Shown: positions 44,600-53,204, numbered from the stretch's first letter. The stretch: DNA of 64,000 nt from Desulfobulbus rhabdoformis (GCF_016919065.1 NZ_JAFFQA010000007.1:62001-126000), one strand, 5' to 3'. Notes: a model not told the origin generated them from the sequence alone. Program-made: numbers and translations.

Positions 44600-44689
44600 C
44601 TCGTACAACGGCGTACGAGACTCGAGCAAACAACGGAGCTTGCTGTCGGATAATCCTTAACGGGATTATTGGCTGCAAGCTTTTTTTTT
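44600..44689 (+). promoter_or_regulatory. EutV (ANTAR) antiterminator element upstream of eat
   Basis: Three structures follow one another. Hairpin 1 (44600-44619) has the 7-bp stem CTCGTAC/GTACGAG and hexaloop AACGGC. Hairpin 2 (44625-44644) has AGCAAAC/GCTTGCT with hexaloop AACGGA. The terminator (44637-44689) uses AGCTTGC/GCAAGCT plus an inner ATAATCC/GGATTAT stem and a nine-T tract. The terminator's 5' arm shares bases with hairpin 2, so the two cannot coexist. Paired hexaloops with A at position 1 and G at position 4 are the known recognition pattern for ANTAR proteins such as EutV, which is encoded at 47066. The rest of 44471-44884 holds no gene; the promoter should lie before 44600. 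Confidence 0.85.
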
Positions 44690-44884
44690 GCGCTTTGTTC
44701 CTCTGAATCCACCCGCAGCCCCGGAAGGTTGGGTGCCACAACGTGTGGTGGTAGGGAGCCTTTCTTTTGTGATGTTGACCGGTCCGCGACGAGAAAGGTT
44801 TCTGTGAAGCTGAAAATTTCCTACTGTTGGTGTCCTGCGGGAAATCCTCAAGGTGCCCAAATTACAATTATTTGAAGGAAAAAT

Positions 44885-46387
44885 ATGGCAGGTCAAAAAA
44901 CTCAGTCTGGGGCCATTGCGAGCACAGGCGAAAATTATTTTGAACAGCGGGAGCTGAAGAAAGGTGCCGCGGGCTGGATTCTTCTCTCTTTCCTTGGTGT
45001 GGCCTACGTAATCTCCGGCGATTTTGCCGGTTGGAACTTTGGTATCGAAAAAGCAGGGTGGGGTGGTCTTCTTGTCGCCACCGTCCTGATGGCGGTTATG
45101 TATACCTCCATGGTGCTCTCCGAGGCGGAACTCTCCACAATTATCCCTTCAGCAGGTGGCGGTTACGGCTTTGCCCGCCGCGCCTTTGGCCCTCTGGGCG
45201 GCTACATGACCGGTGTCGGTATTCTTTTTGAATACTGTATCGCACCGGCGGCGATCGTCTGTTTTATTGCGGGCTACTGTACATCACTCTTTGGGCCTGA
45301 TGGTTCGCTCATGGTCTATGTGCCTGTAAGTATGCAGGATGTTGTGACCATGACGCTTGGCGGAACCTGGATCACCAAGATGCTCTTCTATGTTCTCTTT
45401 GTTGGTGTTCATCTCTTTGGTGTGGGTGAGGCGCTCACCCTGTGTATGATCATCACCGTCATTGCCGTTGCAGCCCTTGTAGCCTTCATTCTTTCCATGA
45501 TTCCCCATTTCGAGCCTGCCAATCTCTTTGACATTGCTCCGAAAGAAAATGTTGCTGGAGCCAGCACCTTTCTTCCCTATGGGTGGATGGGCGTCTGGGC
45601 AGCACTGCCTTTTGGTATGTGGTTTTTCCTCGGTGTTGAGGGTATCCCCCTGGCGGCTGAGGAGTGCGAGGATCCGACCAAAGACATGCCCAAGGCGATT
45701 ATCACCGCCATGGTAACCCTGTTGATTTTTGCCGGTCTTATTCTCGTTTTTGGCCCGGCAGGATCTTCTGCCAACCTGATTAAAGATGCTGCAGATCCAC
45801 TCATTGGTGCGATCCAGTCACCCAATGCCTATGGTGGTCCGACCTTTGTTTCCCGGCTGATTAACGTTGTCGGCCTGGCCGGGCTGGTTGCCAGCTTCTT
45901 TTCCCTCATTTACGGAGCATCCCGGCAGTTTTTCGCCCTGTCCCGTGCGGGGTATCTGCCAACCTTTCTCTCCCTGACCGGCCACAGAAAGACTCCCTAT
46001 GTGGCACTGATGGCCATCGGCATCCTTGGTTTTCTTCTCTCACTGGTGGTTGACGGCGACAGCCTTCTGGTCATTGCGGTCTTTGGCGCTTCTATCTCCT
46101 ATGTTCTCATGACTGCCTCACATTTTGTGCTGCGAATTAAAGAGCCGGACTTGAAGCGTCCTTATAAGACTCCTGGCGGTAAATTCACTTCAGGGATCAG
46201 TGTCATTCTTGGCTGCTTTGCTTTTGTGGCCTGCTTTCTGGCCAATGCCAAGATGACCTGTATCGCAGCGCTCATCTACGCTGCTTTTCTGCTCTACTTC
46301 CTGCTCTATAGCCGCAGGCATCTGATTGCCAATGCGCCTGAAGAGGAGTTCGCTGCTATTTCAGCTGCAGAAGAGGGATTGAACTAA
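44885..46387 (+). CDS. eat: Ethanolamine permease (APC superfamily)
   Basis: A 500-residue transporter with about 12 membrane helices. LKKGAAGWILLSFLGVAYVISGDFAGWNFG is the N-terminal region of Eat-type ethanolamine permeases (noted by position, residues 19-48). GIPLAAEECEDPTKDMPKAI near residue 255 is the amino-acid-permease core motif. It imports ethanolamine across the cytoplasmic membrane and replaces EutH, which is absent. A GAAGGA ribosome-binding site precedes the ATG. Expression is probably controlled by the antiterminator element in its leader. Its TAA stop overlaps the target duplication of a family 1 element. Confidence 0.92.
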   Translation: MAGQKTQSGAIASTGENYFEQRELKKGAAGWILLSFLGVAYVISGDFAGWNFGIEKAGWGGLLVATVLMAVMYTSMVLSEAELSTIIPSAGGGYGFARRAFGPLGGYMTGVGILFEYCIAPAAIVCFIAGYCTSLFGPDGSLMVYVPVSMQDVVTMTLGGTWITKMLFYVLFVGVHLFGVGEALTLCMIITVIAVAALVAFILSMIPHFEPANLFDIAPKENVAGASTFLPYGWMGVWAALPFGMWFFLGVEGIPLAAEECEDPTKDMPKAIITAMVTLLIFAGLILVFGPAGSSANLIKDAADPLIGAIQSPNAYGGPTFVSRLINVVGLAGLVASFFSLIYGASRQFFALSRAGYLPTFLSLTGHRKTPYVALMAIGILGFLLSLVVDGDSLLVIAVFGASISYVLMTASHFVLRIKEPDLKRPYKTPGGKFTSGISVILGCFAFVACFLANAKMTCIAALIYAAFLLYFLLYSRRHLIANAPEEEFAAISAAEEGLN

Positions 46388-46388
46388 T

Positions 46389-46546
46389 GGGTGTCTTGAA
46401 TAATTAGATTTTTCAATCAAGGTCAAGGATTGCTGATAATTTTACCGCAGGTATATGACTGATATCGGAGTCTTCGCTTACCTCCGAGAATAAAATTCTC
46501 AGCAAGACGCCGAGATTGGCAGAAAAAGCAATTATTCAAGATTCCC
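46389..46546. mobile_element. MITE-like element, family 1, copy E (158 bp)
   Basis: The ends are GGGTGTCTTGAATAATT and the inverse of GGGAATCTTGAATAATT, flanked by TAAT (46385-46388 and 46547-46550). The left TAAT includes the stop codon of eat. It separates eat from eutS. Confidence 0.88.
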
Positions 46547-46577
46547 TAATCTCATAACCTCGCTTCTCATCGAGTCA

Positions 46578-46671
46578 GTCAAGCCGGGAGCGTCCATGGG
46601 GCGCCTCCGGCTTGACCTGGTAGAAAAGACTGACTATAAATCTCAACGTATCCGCAGATTCAGGCGGATAC
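46578..46671 (+). promoter_or_regulatory. Two hairpins in the eutS leader
   Basis: The first (46578-46615) pairs GTCAAGCCGG with CCGGCTTGAC around a GC-rich centre. The second (46648-46671) pairs GTATCCGC with GCGGATAC around AGATTCAG. Neither has a T tract or the ANTAR hexaloop. They could be a terminator without T run, an attenuation element or repeat remnants; CAGATTCAGG in the second resembles a family 2 end. Confidence 0.4.
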
Positions 46672-46696
46672 ACTGAGGGAAGCACCAGAAAGCACA

Positions 46697-47038
46697 ATGG
46701 ACGAAAAACAACGCTTCATCCAGGAATATGTCCCAGGAACCCAGTTAACCCTGGCCCATGTCATTGCCCGGCCCTCCACGTTGGTTTGCGAGCAGATTGG
46801 TATTGAGGGCGAGTGTGATGCCATTGGTATTTTGACGATCACCCCTGGAGAGGCTGTTATCATCGCCGCTGATGTTGCGACCAAGGCGGCAAGTGTCGGT
46901 CTCGCCTTTGTTGACCGGTTTGGTGGCTCACTGGTGATGACCGGCGATGTTTCCAGTGTGGAGGCAGCTGTGGGAGAGGTGTCCCATTATTTTTCCATAA
47001 ATCTGCATTTTACCGTTGTGCCAACAACCAGGTCCTGA
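46697..47038 (+). CDS. eutS: Ethanolamine microcompartment shell protein EutS
   Basis: A 113-residue permuted BMC-domain protein. It opens RFIQEYVPGTQLTLAHVIARP, typical of EutS/PduU, and continues IGILTITPGEAVIIAADVATKAA and VMTGDVSSVEAAV. EutS forms bent hexamers in the shell facet. It begins the eutS-eutV-eutW group, 28 bp before eutV. Shell protein and regulator genes are thus co-transcribed. Confidence 0.95.
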   Translation: MDEKQRFIQEYVPGTQLTLAHVIARPSTLVCEQIGIEGECDAIGILTITPGEAVIIAADVATKAASVGLAFVDRFGGSLVMTGDVSSVEAAVGEVSHYFSINLHFTVVPTTRS

Positions 47039-47065
47039 GAACTGGGGAAAGAGAGGGAAGGAAGT

Positions 47066-47638
47066 ATGGGATACAGGATTGTCATTGCCGATGATGAACC
47101 CATTACACGTATGGATATTCGGGAAATCCTGCTCCATGCCGGGTACGAGGTGGTTGGAGAGGCTTCAGATGGCTTTGATGCCATTGAACTCTGTAAAAAA
47201 CTCAACCCTGATGTTGTATTGCTGGATATCAAAATGCCCCTGCTCGATGGATTGAAGGCGGCGCATATTATCCATGAAGAACAGCATGCCAAGGCAATCC
47301 TCCTGATCACCGCCTATTCCAGTATGGAATTTATAGATCAGGCCAAAAATTCCGGTGTGGTGGGCTATGTGGTCAAACCCATCAAGGAAGAGGCTCTTAT
47401 CCCCATGATTGAGGTCGGCATTGCCCGAGGGGAAGAGCTGTCACAAAAACAAAAAGAGATCGAGCAGACCAAGAAACGCCTCGAAGCCCGGGCCATGATC
47501 GAAAAGGCCAAAGGCGTGCTTATGAAAGAGCATAACATCGGCGAAGAAGAAGCCTTTCAGATGATCCGGAAATTGGGGATGGATAAACGCCGCCCCATGC
47601 AGGATATTGCCGAGATCATTCTGCTTAATCACAGATAA
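47066..47638 (+). CDS. eutV: Response regulator with ANTAR RNA-binding domain
   Basis: A 190-residue protein. The receiver (residues 1-120) has IADDE and acceptor Asp 54 in VVLLDIKMPLLDG, with TAYSS and VKPI completing the pocket. A coiled-coil linker leads to the ANTAR domain (about 130-186) with ARAMIEKAKGVLMKEHNI and EEEAFQMIRKLGMDKRRPM. When phosphorylated by EutW, such proteins bind paired hexaloop hairpins and prevent terminator formation. Two fitting targets are present at 44600-44689 and 49164-49257. The downstream kinase gene begins 4 bp after its stop. Confidence 0.96.
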   Translation: MGYRIVIADDEPITRMDIREILLHAGYEVVGEASDGFDAIELCKKLNPDVVLLDIKMPLLDGLKAAHIIHEEQHAKAILLITAYSSMEFIDQAKNSGVVGYVVKPIKEEALIPMIEVGIARGEELSQKQKEIEQTKKRLEARAMIEKAKGVLMKEHNIGEEEAFQMIRKLGMDKRRPMQDIAEIILLNHR

Positions 47639-47642
47639 TTGT

Positions 47643-49103
47643 ATGACTGAGGCCGAGAAAAAAAGAATCGAGCAGTTGTGCCGGGAGCATACCGCGCTCA
47701 GTGCTGAAGATGTGGCCAGTATTCATGAGGTCGCGGTAACGCTTAATACCGTTGCCGATCTGATGAATGCTGATGTCTTTATTGATTGTAAGACGCACGA
47801 TAAGGATGTCGCCATCGTCGTTGCTCAGGCCAGGCCATCGAGTGGGAAAACCCTCTACCAGCACTCGGTGGTGGGGGAATTTGCCCAAAGAATCAACGAA
47901 CCTGCGGCCCTGCGAACCCTGGATGTGGGCATGCCCACCCAGGATATGCTCGCAAAGACCCAGGAAGACAGAGATGTCCGCCAAAATGTTTCCCCCATAA
48001 AAAATGGGCAGGGGGACGTTGTGGCCTGTCTGATTGCGGAAACGGATGTGACCAAAGCGGTGCAGACCAAGCAGCATATATCGGTCCTTTCCAAAACAAC
48101 CGAACAGTTGGCGGAAACCTTGATGTCCATGCTCTCACGGGAGCAGGGCATTCCCTATCATGTAACCGATGGAATAATCCTCTTCAACCAGGAGGGGCTC
48201 TGCGTTTTTACCAACCCGGTTGCCCAGGCCATCTACAAAAAATTAGGTTACAAAAATTTGCTCGAAGATCTGCACTTTTCTGACCTGGCTTTGGAGAATA
48301 TTTTTTTTGAAGATATCCTTGAGCAAAAACAAATTGTTTCTCCGGGGATAAATGTCGCCGGTCTGGTGTTGAATGTTAAGTATACCCCTATGTATAGTTC
48401 GTCCAATCCACTTCCTACAGGGGTTGTCATGTTGATGTCAGATGAAACTGCCGTTACTGAAAAAGAAAAAGAGTTGATACTTAAGTCGGTCGCGTTGCAG
48501 GAGATTCATCACAGGGTCAAGAATAACCTGCAAACAATAGCCAGTTTGCTTCGTCTGCAATCCCGCCGTATCAATGATGCTACGGCGCAGCAGGCGTTTA
48601 ACAAGAGTATCAGCAGGGTGCTCAGCATAGCAGCAACGCATGAAATTTTAGCCCAAAACGGCATGGATGATATCGACTTGCTCGATATGGTGAAACGAAT
48701 TCTGACCAGTGTGACCCAACATAGTCTTTCCGCCAATCGGGATATTCGAATTCGCGTGGTCGGTGACGTCATCAAAACCAATTCAGATATCGCCACCTCT
48801 ATAGGGTTGGTGGTCAATGAGATTATTCAAAACTGCCTTAAATACGCATTTGAAGGACGAGAACAAGGTTTGATTACCGTTGAGATCCGAAAAGGCACAA
48901 CCTGTTCGAACATCAGTATAACCGACGACGGTATTGGCTATGATGAAAACAAGATCAGTAGCGGCAACTCCCTTGGCTCGACCATTGTTCAGCAGTTGGT
49001 AACGGATAAACTCGGGGGGACTCTGCATGTTGATACCAGCCACAAAGGAACCAGCGTCTTTTTTGATTTTATCACCAATACAATGCACTGTAATACCCAT
49101 TAA
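47643..49103 (+). CDS. eutW: Ethanolamine sensor histidine kinase
   Basis: About 486 residues from the ATG at 47643. The N-terminal domain (to about 150) fits the soluble sensor domain of PdtaS/EutW kinases. A PAS-like region follows (GIILFNQEGLCVFTNPVAQAIY). The HisKA_2 phosphoacceptor is QEIHHRVKNNLQTIASLLRLQ near residue 288, and the ATPase domain has VVNEIIQNCLKYAF, SITDDGIGY and GNSLGSTIVQQLV. No membrane helix is present, so it senses a cytoplasmic signal, by analogy ethanolamine. It phosphorylates EutV. No strong ribosome-binding site is visible, which suggests translational coupling to eutV. Confidence 0.93.
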   Translation: MTEAEKKRIEQLCREHTALSAEDVASIHEVAVTLNTVADLMNADVFIDCKTHDKDVAIVVAQARPSSGKTLYQHSVVGEFAQRINEPAALRTLDVGMPTQDMLAKTQEDRDVRQNVSPIKNGQGDVVACLIAETDVTKAVQTKQHISVLSKTTEQLAETLMSMLSREQGIPYHVTDGIILFNQEGLCVFTNPVAQAIYKKLGYKNLLEDLHFSDLALENIFFEDILEQKQIVSPGINVAGLVLNVKYTPMYSSSNPLPTGVVMLMSDETAVTEKEKELILKSVALQEIHHRVKNNLQTIASLLRLQSRRINDATAQQAFNKSISRVLSIAATHEILAQNGMDDIDLLDMVKRILTSVTQHSLSANRDIRIRVVGDVIKTNSDIATSIGLVVNEIIQNCLKYAFEGREQGLITVEIRKGTTCSNISITDDGIGYDENKISSGNSLGSTIVQQLVTDKLGGTLHVDTSHKGTSVFFDFITNTMHCNTH

Positions 49104-49111
49104 ATAAAACC

Positions 49112-49141
49112 TGCATCCGTGCAGAGATGGGTGCACGGATT
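49112..49141. repeat. Stem-loop after eutW, possible family 2 relic
   Basis: ATCCGTGCA and TGCACGGAT pair perfectly around GAGATGGG. The sequence resembles the two ends of family 2 joined without an interior. It may also help end the eutS-eutV-eutW transcript. Confidence 0.45.
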
Positions 49142-49163
49142 GTAAGCCATAAGAGTAGCGATC

Positions 49164-49257
49164 TGCTTTGTACAACGGCGTACAGAGCATTCCACAGGCA
49201 ACGAAGCCTTAATTTGAAAGGGAGCACTTTACCCTTTTGAATTAAGGCTTTTTTTTT
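49164..49257 (+). promoter_or_regulatory. EutV (ANTAR) antiterminator element upstream of eutA
   Basis: Hairpin 1 (49164-49189) has a 10-bp stem TGCTTTGTAC/GTACAGAGCA and hexaloop AACGGC, the same loop as in the eat leader. Hairpin 2 (49196-49209) has AGGC/GCCT with hexaloop AACGAA, within AGGCAACGAAGCCT. The terminator (49205-49257) has a long AGCCTTAATT...AATTAAGGCT stem followed by nine T, and its 5' arm overlaps hairpin 2. Phosphorylated EutV would free transcription into eutA and the genes beyond. Confidence 0.88.
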
Positions 49258-49314
49258 GCTTTGCCCATGCGCAGACATGATCCCGGTAATGACAACGGGG
49301 AAGGAAAGATAGCG

Positions 49315-50754
49315 ATGGAAGACACCATTGTAAGCGTCGGCATCGATATAGGCACCTCAACCACCCAGTTGGTCTTCAGTCGATTGATTCTGAAAAATAT
49401 GGCCTCCCTTGTCTCGGTTCCCCAGATCAAGATCATGGCCAAAGAGGTGATCTTTACCAGTGAAGTGCATCAGACGCCCCTTTTGAGCGCTACTGAGATC
49501 GACAGTCCAGCAGTGCGCGCAATTGTTGAGGCGGAATACAAAAGAGCAGGCATGACACCTGAACATGTGGATACCGGAGCGGTAATTATCACAGGCGAAA
49601 CCGCACGAAAATCCAATGCCAGCGAGGTGCTGAAGACCCTGTCCGGTCTGGCCGGAGAGTTTGTTGTGGCCACCGCAGGACCTGCACTGGAGTCGATTAT
49701 CGCCGGTAAAGGCGCTCACGCCGATGCGCTGTCCAGGGAGCGAGGAGCAGTTGTTGCCAATCTGGACATTGGTGGCGGTACCACAAATATCGCGGTGTTT
49801 AAAAACGGTGAGGTGATCGATACCTGCTGCATGGATATCGGCGGACGTCTGGTCAAATTCAACGAGAAGGGATGCGTAAGTTACTCTTCCCACAAGGTTG
49901 GGCAGCTGGCGCAACACCTGGGGCTGTCGTTGAGTCAGATGCAACCGCTTTCAACACAGCAGATGCAGGGGCTGGCTGAAGCCATGGCGACAATTCTTGC
50001 ACAGGTTCTTGGTTGCGAGCCCGCTACAGAACTGACCCGGATCATGGCCACCGATAGGTTGCTCTCTTTGGATTATGCAATCGATTACATCAGTTTTTCC
50101 GGTGGTGTCGCTGAGTGTATGAACCAGGAAAATTCCACTCCCTACGAAAATCCACTCATCTTTGGGGACCTGGGAGTGTACCTGGGACGAGCTCTGGCAC
50201 AATCAGCAATTGGCAAGCGGTATCAGATTGTGGAGGCAGAGCAGACCATTCGGGCAACGGTGGTTGGAGCTGGTTCGCATACCACCAGCATCTCCGGTTC
50301 CACCATCAGTTATGCCAGCCAGGCCCTTCCTCTACAAAATCTGCCGGTATTGAAATTCTCGGCAGAAGAGGAAGCGCTTCCCTACTGGGATTGGGAGCAG
50401 GCCATTGGCAAGAAGCTGCATTGGTTCGCCCTGGAAGAGGAGCAGCAGGTTCCTGCACTTGCTTTCCGAGGTCCCAAGGCTCCTGGATTTGATGCAATCC
50501 AGGAAATAGCAGGGGCCATTATCCGGGCCATGGGGCCACGGCTTGAGCCTGGAGTCCCCTTGGTTGTGGTCGTGGAAAATGATCTGGCTAAAGCCTTGGG
50601 CCAGGCGCTTCAGGCGATTACCGGCCCAACTCGCCTGATTGTCTGTATTGACGCGATCGCTGTTAATCAGGGGGACTATATCGATATCGGTACCCCGGTC
50701 GCCCATGGAAATGTTGTACCGGTCATCGTCAAGACGCTGGCCTTGGGATACTGA
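49315..50754 (+). CDS. eutA: Ethanolamine ammonia-lyase reactivating factor
   Basis: About 479 residues from the ATG at 49315 after GGAAGGAAAG; an in-frame TTG at 49261 lies in the terminator region and is rejected. The actin-like ATPase fold shows SVGIDIGTSTTQLVFSRL at the N-terminus, VITGETARKSNA, and the phosphate loop ANLDIGGGTTNIAVFKNGE. EutA removes damaged B12 from EutBC at the cost of ATP. It follows the second antiterminator element and precedes eutB. Its TGA stop contributes the first base of a repeat duplication (AGAAT). Confidence 0.94.
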   Translation: MEDTIVSVGIDIGTSTTQLVFSRLILKNMASLVSVPQIKIMAKEVIFTSEVHQTPLLSATEIDSPAVRAIVEAEYKRAGMTPEHVDTGAVIITGETARKSNASEVLKTLSGLAGEFVVATAGPALESIIAGKGAHADALSRERGAVVANLDIGGGTTNIAVFKNGEVIDTCCMDIGGRLVKFNEKGCVSYSSHKVGQLAQHLGLSLSQMQPLSTQQMQGLAEAMATILAQVLGCEPATELTRIMATDRLLSLDYAIDYISFSGGVAECMNQENSTPYENPLIFGDLGVYLGRALAQSAIGKRYQIVEAEQTIRATVVGAGSHTTSISGSTISYASQALPLQNLPVLKFSAEEEALPYWDWEQAIGKKLHWFALEEEQQVPALAFRGPKAPGFDAIQEIAGAIIRAMGPRLEPGVPLVVVVENDLAKALGQALQAITGPTRLIVCIDAIAVNQGDYIDIGTPVAHGNVVPVIVKTLALGY

Positions 50755-50758
50755 GAAT

Positions 50759-50828
50759 CCTGAATCCGTGACGGCGGGTGGCCACTGAACAATGAAACTG
50801 AGGCAGTGATGAATCTCACTGGGTCAGG
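50759..50828. mobile_element. MITE-like element, family 2, short form (70 bp) between eutA and eutB
   Basis: It starts CCTGAATCCGTGACGGCGG, ends CTGGGTCAGG, and has a perfect 5-bp flanking repeat AGAAT (50754-50758 and 50829-50833). It lies 33 bp before the eutB start, inside the operon leader. Confidence 0.85.
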
Positions 50829-50861
50829 AGAATTGCAACTTGGAAGGTTAAGGACACAATA

Positions 50862-52226
50862 ATGCGACTGAAAACAAAACTGTTTGGCACCCTCTATTCC
50901 TTCAAGGACGTGAATGACGTTCTGGCCAAGGCCAATGAAGAAAAATCCGGGGATCAACTTGCGGGGCTGGCAGCATCCTCGTTGACCGAAATGATCGCGG
51001 CCAAGGAGGTCTTAAGCAACCTGACCCTTGCTGACCTGCGTAATCATCCAGCTGTTCCCTATGAACAAGACGAGGTAACCCGCATCATTCAGGATCAGGT
51101 GAATGAAAAAATTTATGCGGGCATCAAGAACTGGACCCTGGCGGAGTTTCGCGAGTGGCTGCTCTCGGATCAGGCCGATTGTCGCTCCATCGGCCGGGTT
51201 TCCCGGGGACTGACCTCAGAGATGATCGCAGGCGTGACCAAGCTCATGTCCAACCTGGATCTGGTCTACGCTGCCAACAAGATCGAAGTGTTGGCTCACT
51301 GCAACACCACCATCGGCCATAAGGGCACCCTTGGATTTCGTCTCCAGCCCAACCATACCACCGATGATCCGGATGGCATCCGTATCTCCACCTTTGAGGG
51401 GTTGAGTTACGGTGTGGGCGATGCGGTGATCGGTCTCAACCCGGTCAATGACAGTGTAGATTCGGTGGCAACCGTTCTGCGTATGTTTCAGGAGATCAAG
51501 GAAACCTACGAGATCCCCACGCAGATTTGCGTGCTCGCCCATGTGACCACGCAGATGGACGCTGTACGCCAGGGGGCGCCAGCCGATCTGATTTTTCAAA
51601 GTATCGCTGGCTCCGAAAAAGGCAACAAGGCTTTTGGCCTGGATGGAGCGCTCATGGCAGAGGCCCGCGATCTGGTCTTGCGGGAAGGTACCTCCACCGG
51701 ACCTAACGTGCTCTACTTTGAGACCGGCCAGGGCTCGGAACTCTCCTCCGACGCCCATCACGGAGTAGACCAGGTCACCATGGAGGCCAGGTGTTACGGA
51801 TTTGCCAAAAAGTTCCAACCCTTTCTGGTGAATACCGTAGTTGGCTTTATCGGCCCCGAATACCTCTATGACGCCAAGCAGGTTACCCGGGCCGGGCTGG
51901 AAGATCATTTCATGGGTAAGCTTACCGGTCTGCCCATGGGGGTGGACGCCTGTTACACCAATCATATGAAAACCGACCAGAATGACATCGAAAATCTGGC
52001 CATGTTGCTTTCCACAGCAGGCTGCACCTATTTCATGGGGATCCCCCAGGGCGATGACATCATGCTCAATTACCAGTGCACCGGGTATCACGATGCCTCC
52101 AGTCTCAGGCAACTTTTAGGCCTTCATCCGGTAAGAGAATTTGAGCAGTGGCTTGAAAAAATGGGCTTTATGGAGAACGGCCGTCTGGGGCAGCTGGCCG
52201 GGGACGCCTCTACCTTTATCCGGTAA
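50862..52226 (+). CDS. eutB: Ethanolamine ammonia-lyase large subunit
   Basis: A 454-residue TIM-barrel subunit of the B12-dependent lyase, which splits ethanolamine into acetaldehyde and ammonia. Characteristic segments are LSNLTLADLRNHPAVPYE, IGHKGTLGFRLQPNHTTDD, FEGLSYGVGDAVIGLNPVND and YFETGQGSELSSDAHHGVDQ. YTNHMKTDQNDIENLAMLL lies in the C-terminal half. It is followed by eutC after 48 bp and is expected inside the microcompartment. The length is normal. Confidence 0.98.
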   Translation: MRLKTKLFGTLYSFKDVNDVLAKANEEKSGDQLAGLAASSLTEMIAAKEVLSNLTLADLRNHPAVPYEQDEVTRIIQDQVNEKIYAGIKNWTLAEFREWLLSDQADCRSIGRVSRGLTSEMIAGVTKLMSNLDLVYAANKIEVLAHCNTTIGHKGTLGFRLQPNHTTDDPDGIRISTFEGLSYGVGDAVIGLNPVNDSVDSVATVLRMFQEIKETYEIPTQICVLAHVTTQMDAVRQGAPADLIFQSIAGSEKGNKAFGLDGALMAEARDLVLREGTSTGPNVLYFETGQGSELSSDAHHGVDQVTMEARCYGFAKKFQPFLVNTVVGFIGPEYLYDAKQVTRAGLEDHFMGKLTGLPMGVDACYTNHMKTDQNDIENLAMLLSTAGCTYFMGIPQGDDIMLNYQCTGYHDASSLRQLLGLHPVREFEQWLEKMGFMENGRLGQLAGDASTFIR

Positions 52227-52274
52227 ATGTTAACCTGCTGCTGCAACACCCTGCAGCCAAGAACGGAGTGAACA

Positions 52275-53195
52275 GTGATTTCCGAACAACAGATAAAATC
52301 CATCATTGATGAGGTCATCAAGACCTTGAGCCCCGGAGCGGAGGGGGTAGGGGGCGGGAGCCATATGGCTCCTGCAGAGACGATGACCGCCACAACCGCT
52401 GCCTCGCAGAACAATCAGCCCCCGGAAGAAGAGAGCTTTCTGGAGGATCTGGCCGCGGTCGATTTGAGAAAAGAGTTGCTGGTGCCTGGGGCAAATAACC
52501 CGGAGATGTATCTGAAACTCAAAGAGACCACCCCTGCCAGACTCGGCATCTGGCACTGTGGCCCCCGGCCCCTGACCCGCTCGCTGTTGCGCTTTCGGGC
52601 TGATCATGCTGTGGCCCAGGATGCGGTTTTCACCGATGTCTCCGATGAATTTCTCGCCTCCATCGGTGTGGAAACCATTCAAAGCTGCTGCCGGGATAAG
52701 GATGAATTCCTCACCCGCCCGGATTTAGGCAGAAAACTGCCGGAAGACCAGGGCAAAAAGCTGCAGGCAATCTGCCCCGAAAACGCAACGGTCCAGATAT
52801 ATATCGCCGATGGCCTCAGTTCCACCGCCGTGGAAACCAACGCCATGGATACCTACCGCGCACTTGTCCAGGGGCTCAAAGGGATGGGGATTGAACCCAA
52901 CCCACTTTTTTTCCTCCGCTATGGCCGGGTGCCCTCCATGGATGTGATCTCTGAATTGATCACTCCTAAGATCACGGTTCTTTTGATCGGAGAGCGGCCC
53001 GGATTGGCCACCGGTGAGTCCATGTCCTGCTACATGGCCTACGAGTCCAGCACCGCCCAGCCCGAGTCCAATCGTACCGTGATCTCCAACATTCACAAGG
53101 GCGGTACGCCTGCAGTGGAAGCCGGGGCTCATATCGCCGGTGTGGTCAAAAAGATGCTTGAACAAAAGGCTTCCGGCCTGAACCTGAAACTCTAG
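52275..53195 (+). CDS. eutC: Ethanolamine ammonia-lyase small subunit
   Basis: A 306-residue subunit that, with EutB, holds adenosylcobalamin. The GTG start follows CGGAG. The N-terminus MISEQQIKSIIDEVIKTL is a short amphipathic helix typical of encapsulation peptides, then a flexible Ala/Gly-rich linker leads into the core. RLGIWHCGPRPLTRSLLRFRADHA and VFTDVSDEFL are family motifs. VLLIGERPGLATGESMSCYMAYE near the C-terminus is conserved in EutC. Confidence 0.97.
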   Translation: MISEQQIKSIIDEVIKTLSPGAEGVGGGSHMAPAETMTATTAASQNNQPPEEESFLEDLAAVDLRKELLVPGANNPEMYLKLKETTPARLGIWHCGPRPLTRSLLRFRADHAVAQDAVFTDVSDEFLASIGVETIQSCCRDKDEFLTRPDLGRKLPEDQGKKLQAICPENATVQIYIADGLSSTAVETNAMDTYRALVQGLKGMGIEPNPLFFLRYGRVPSMDVISELITPKITVLLIGERPGLATGESMSCYMAYESSTAQPESNRTVISNIHKGGTPAVEAGAHIAGVVKKMLEQKASGLNLKL

Positions 53196-53204
53196 GAGTG
53201 AGCT

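Noticed and set aside
44690..44884. Possible cobalamin riboswitch between the eat antiterminator and eat.
   Set aside because: Small stems such as CCACA/TGTGG exist, but no B12 box or conserved riboswitch core could be found.
51216..52112. A 298-codon open frame on the minus strand inside eutB.
   Set aside because: Shadow of the highly conserved eutB reading frame with no ribosome-binding site or motif.
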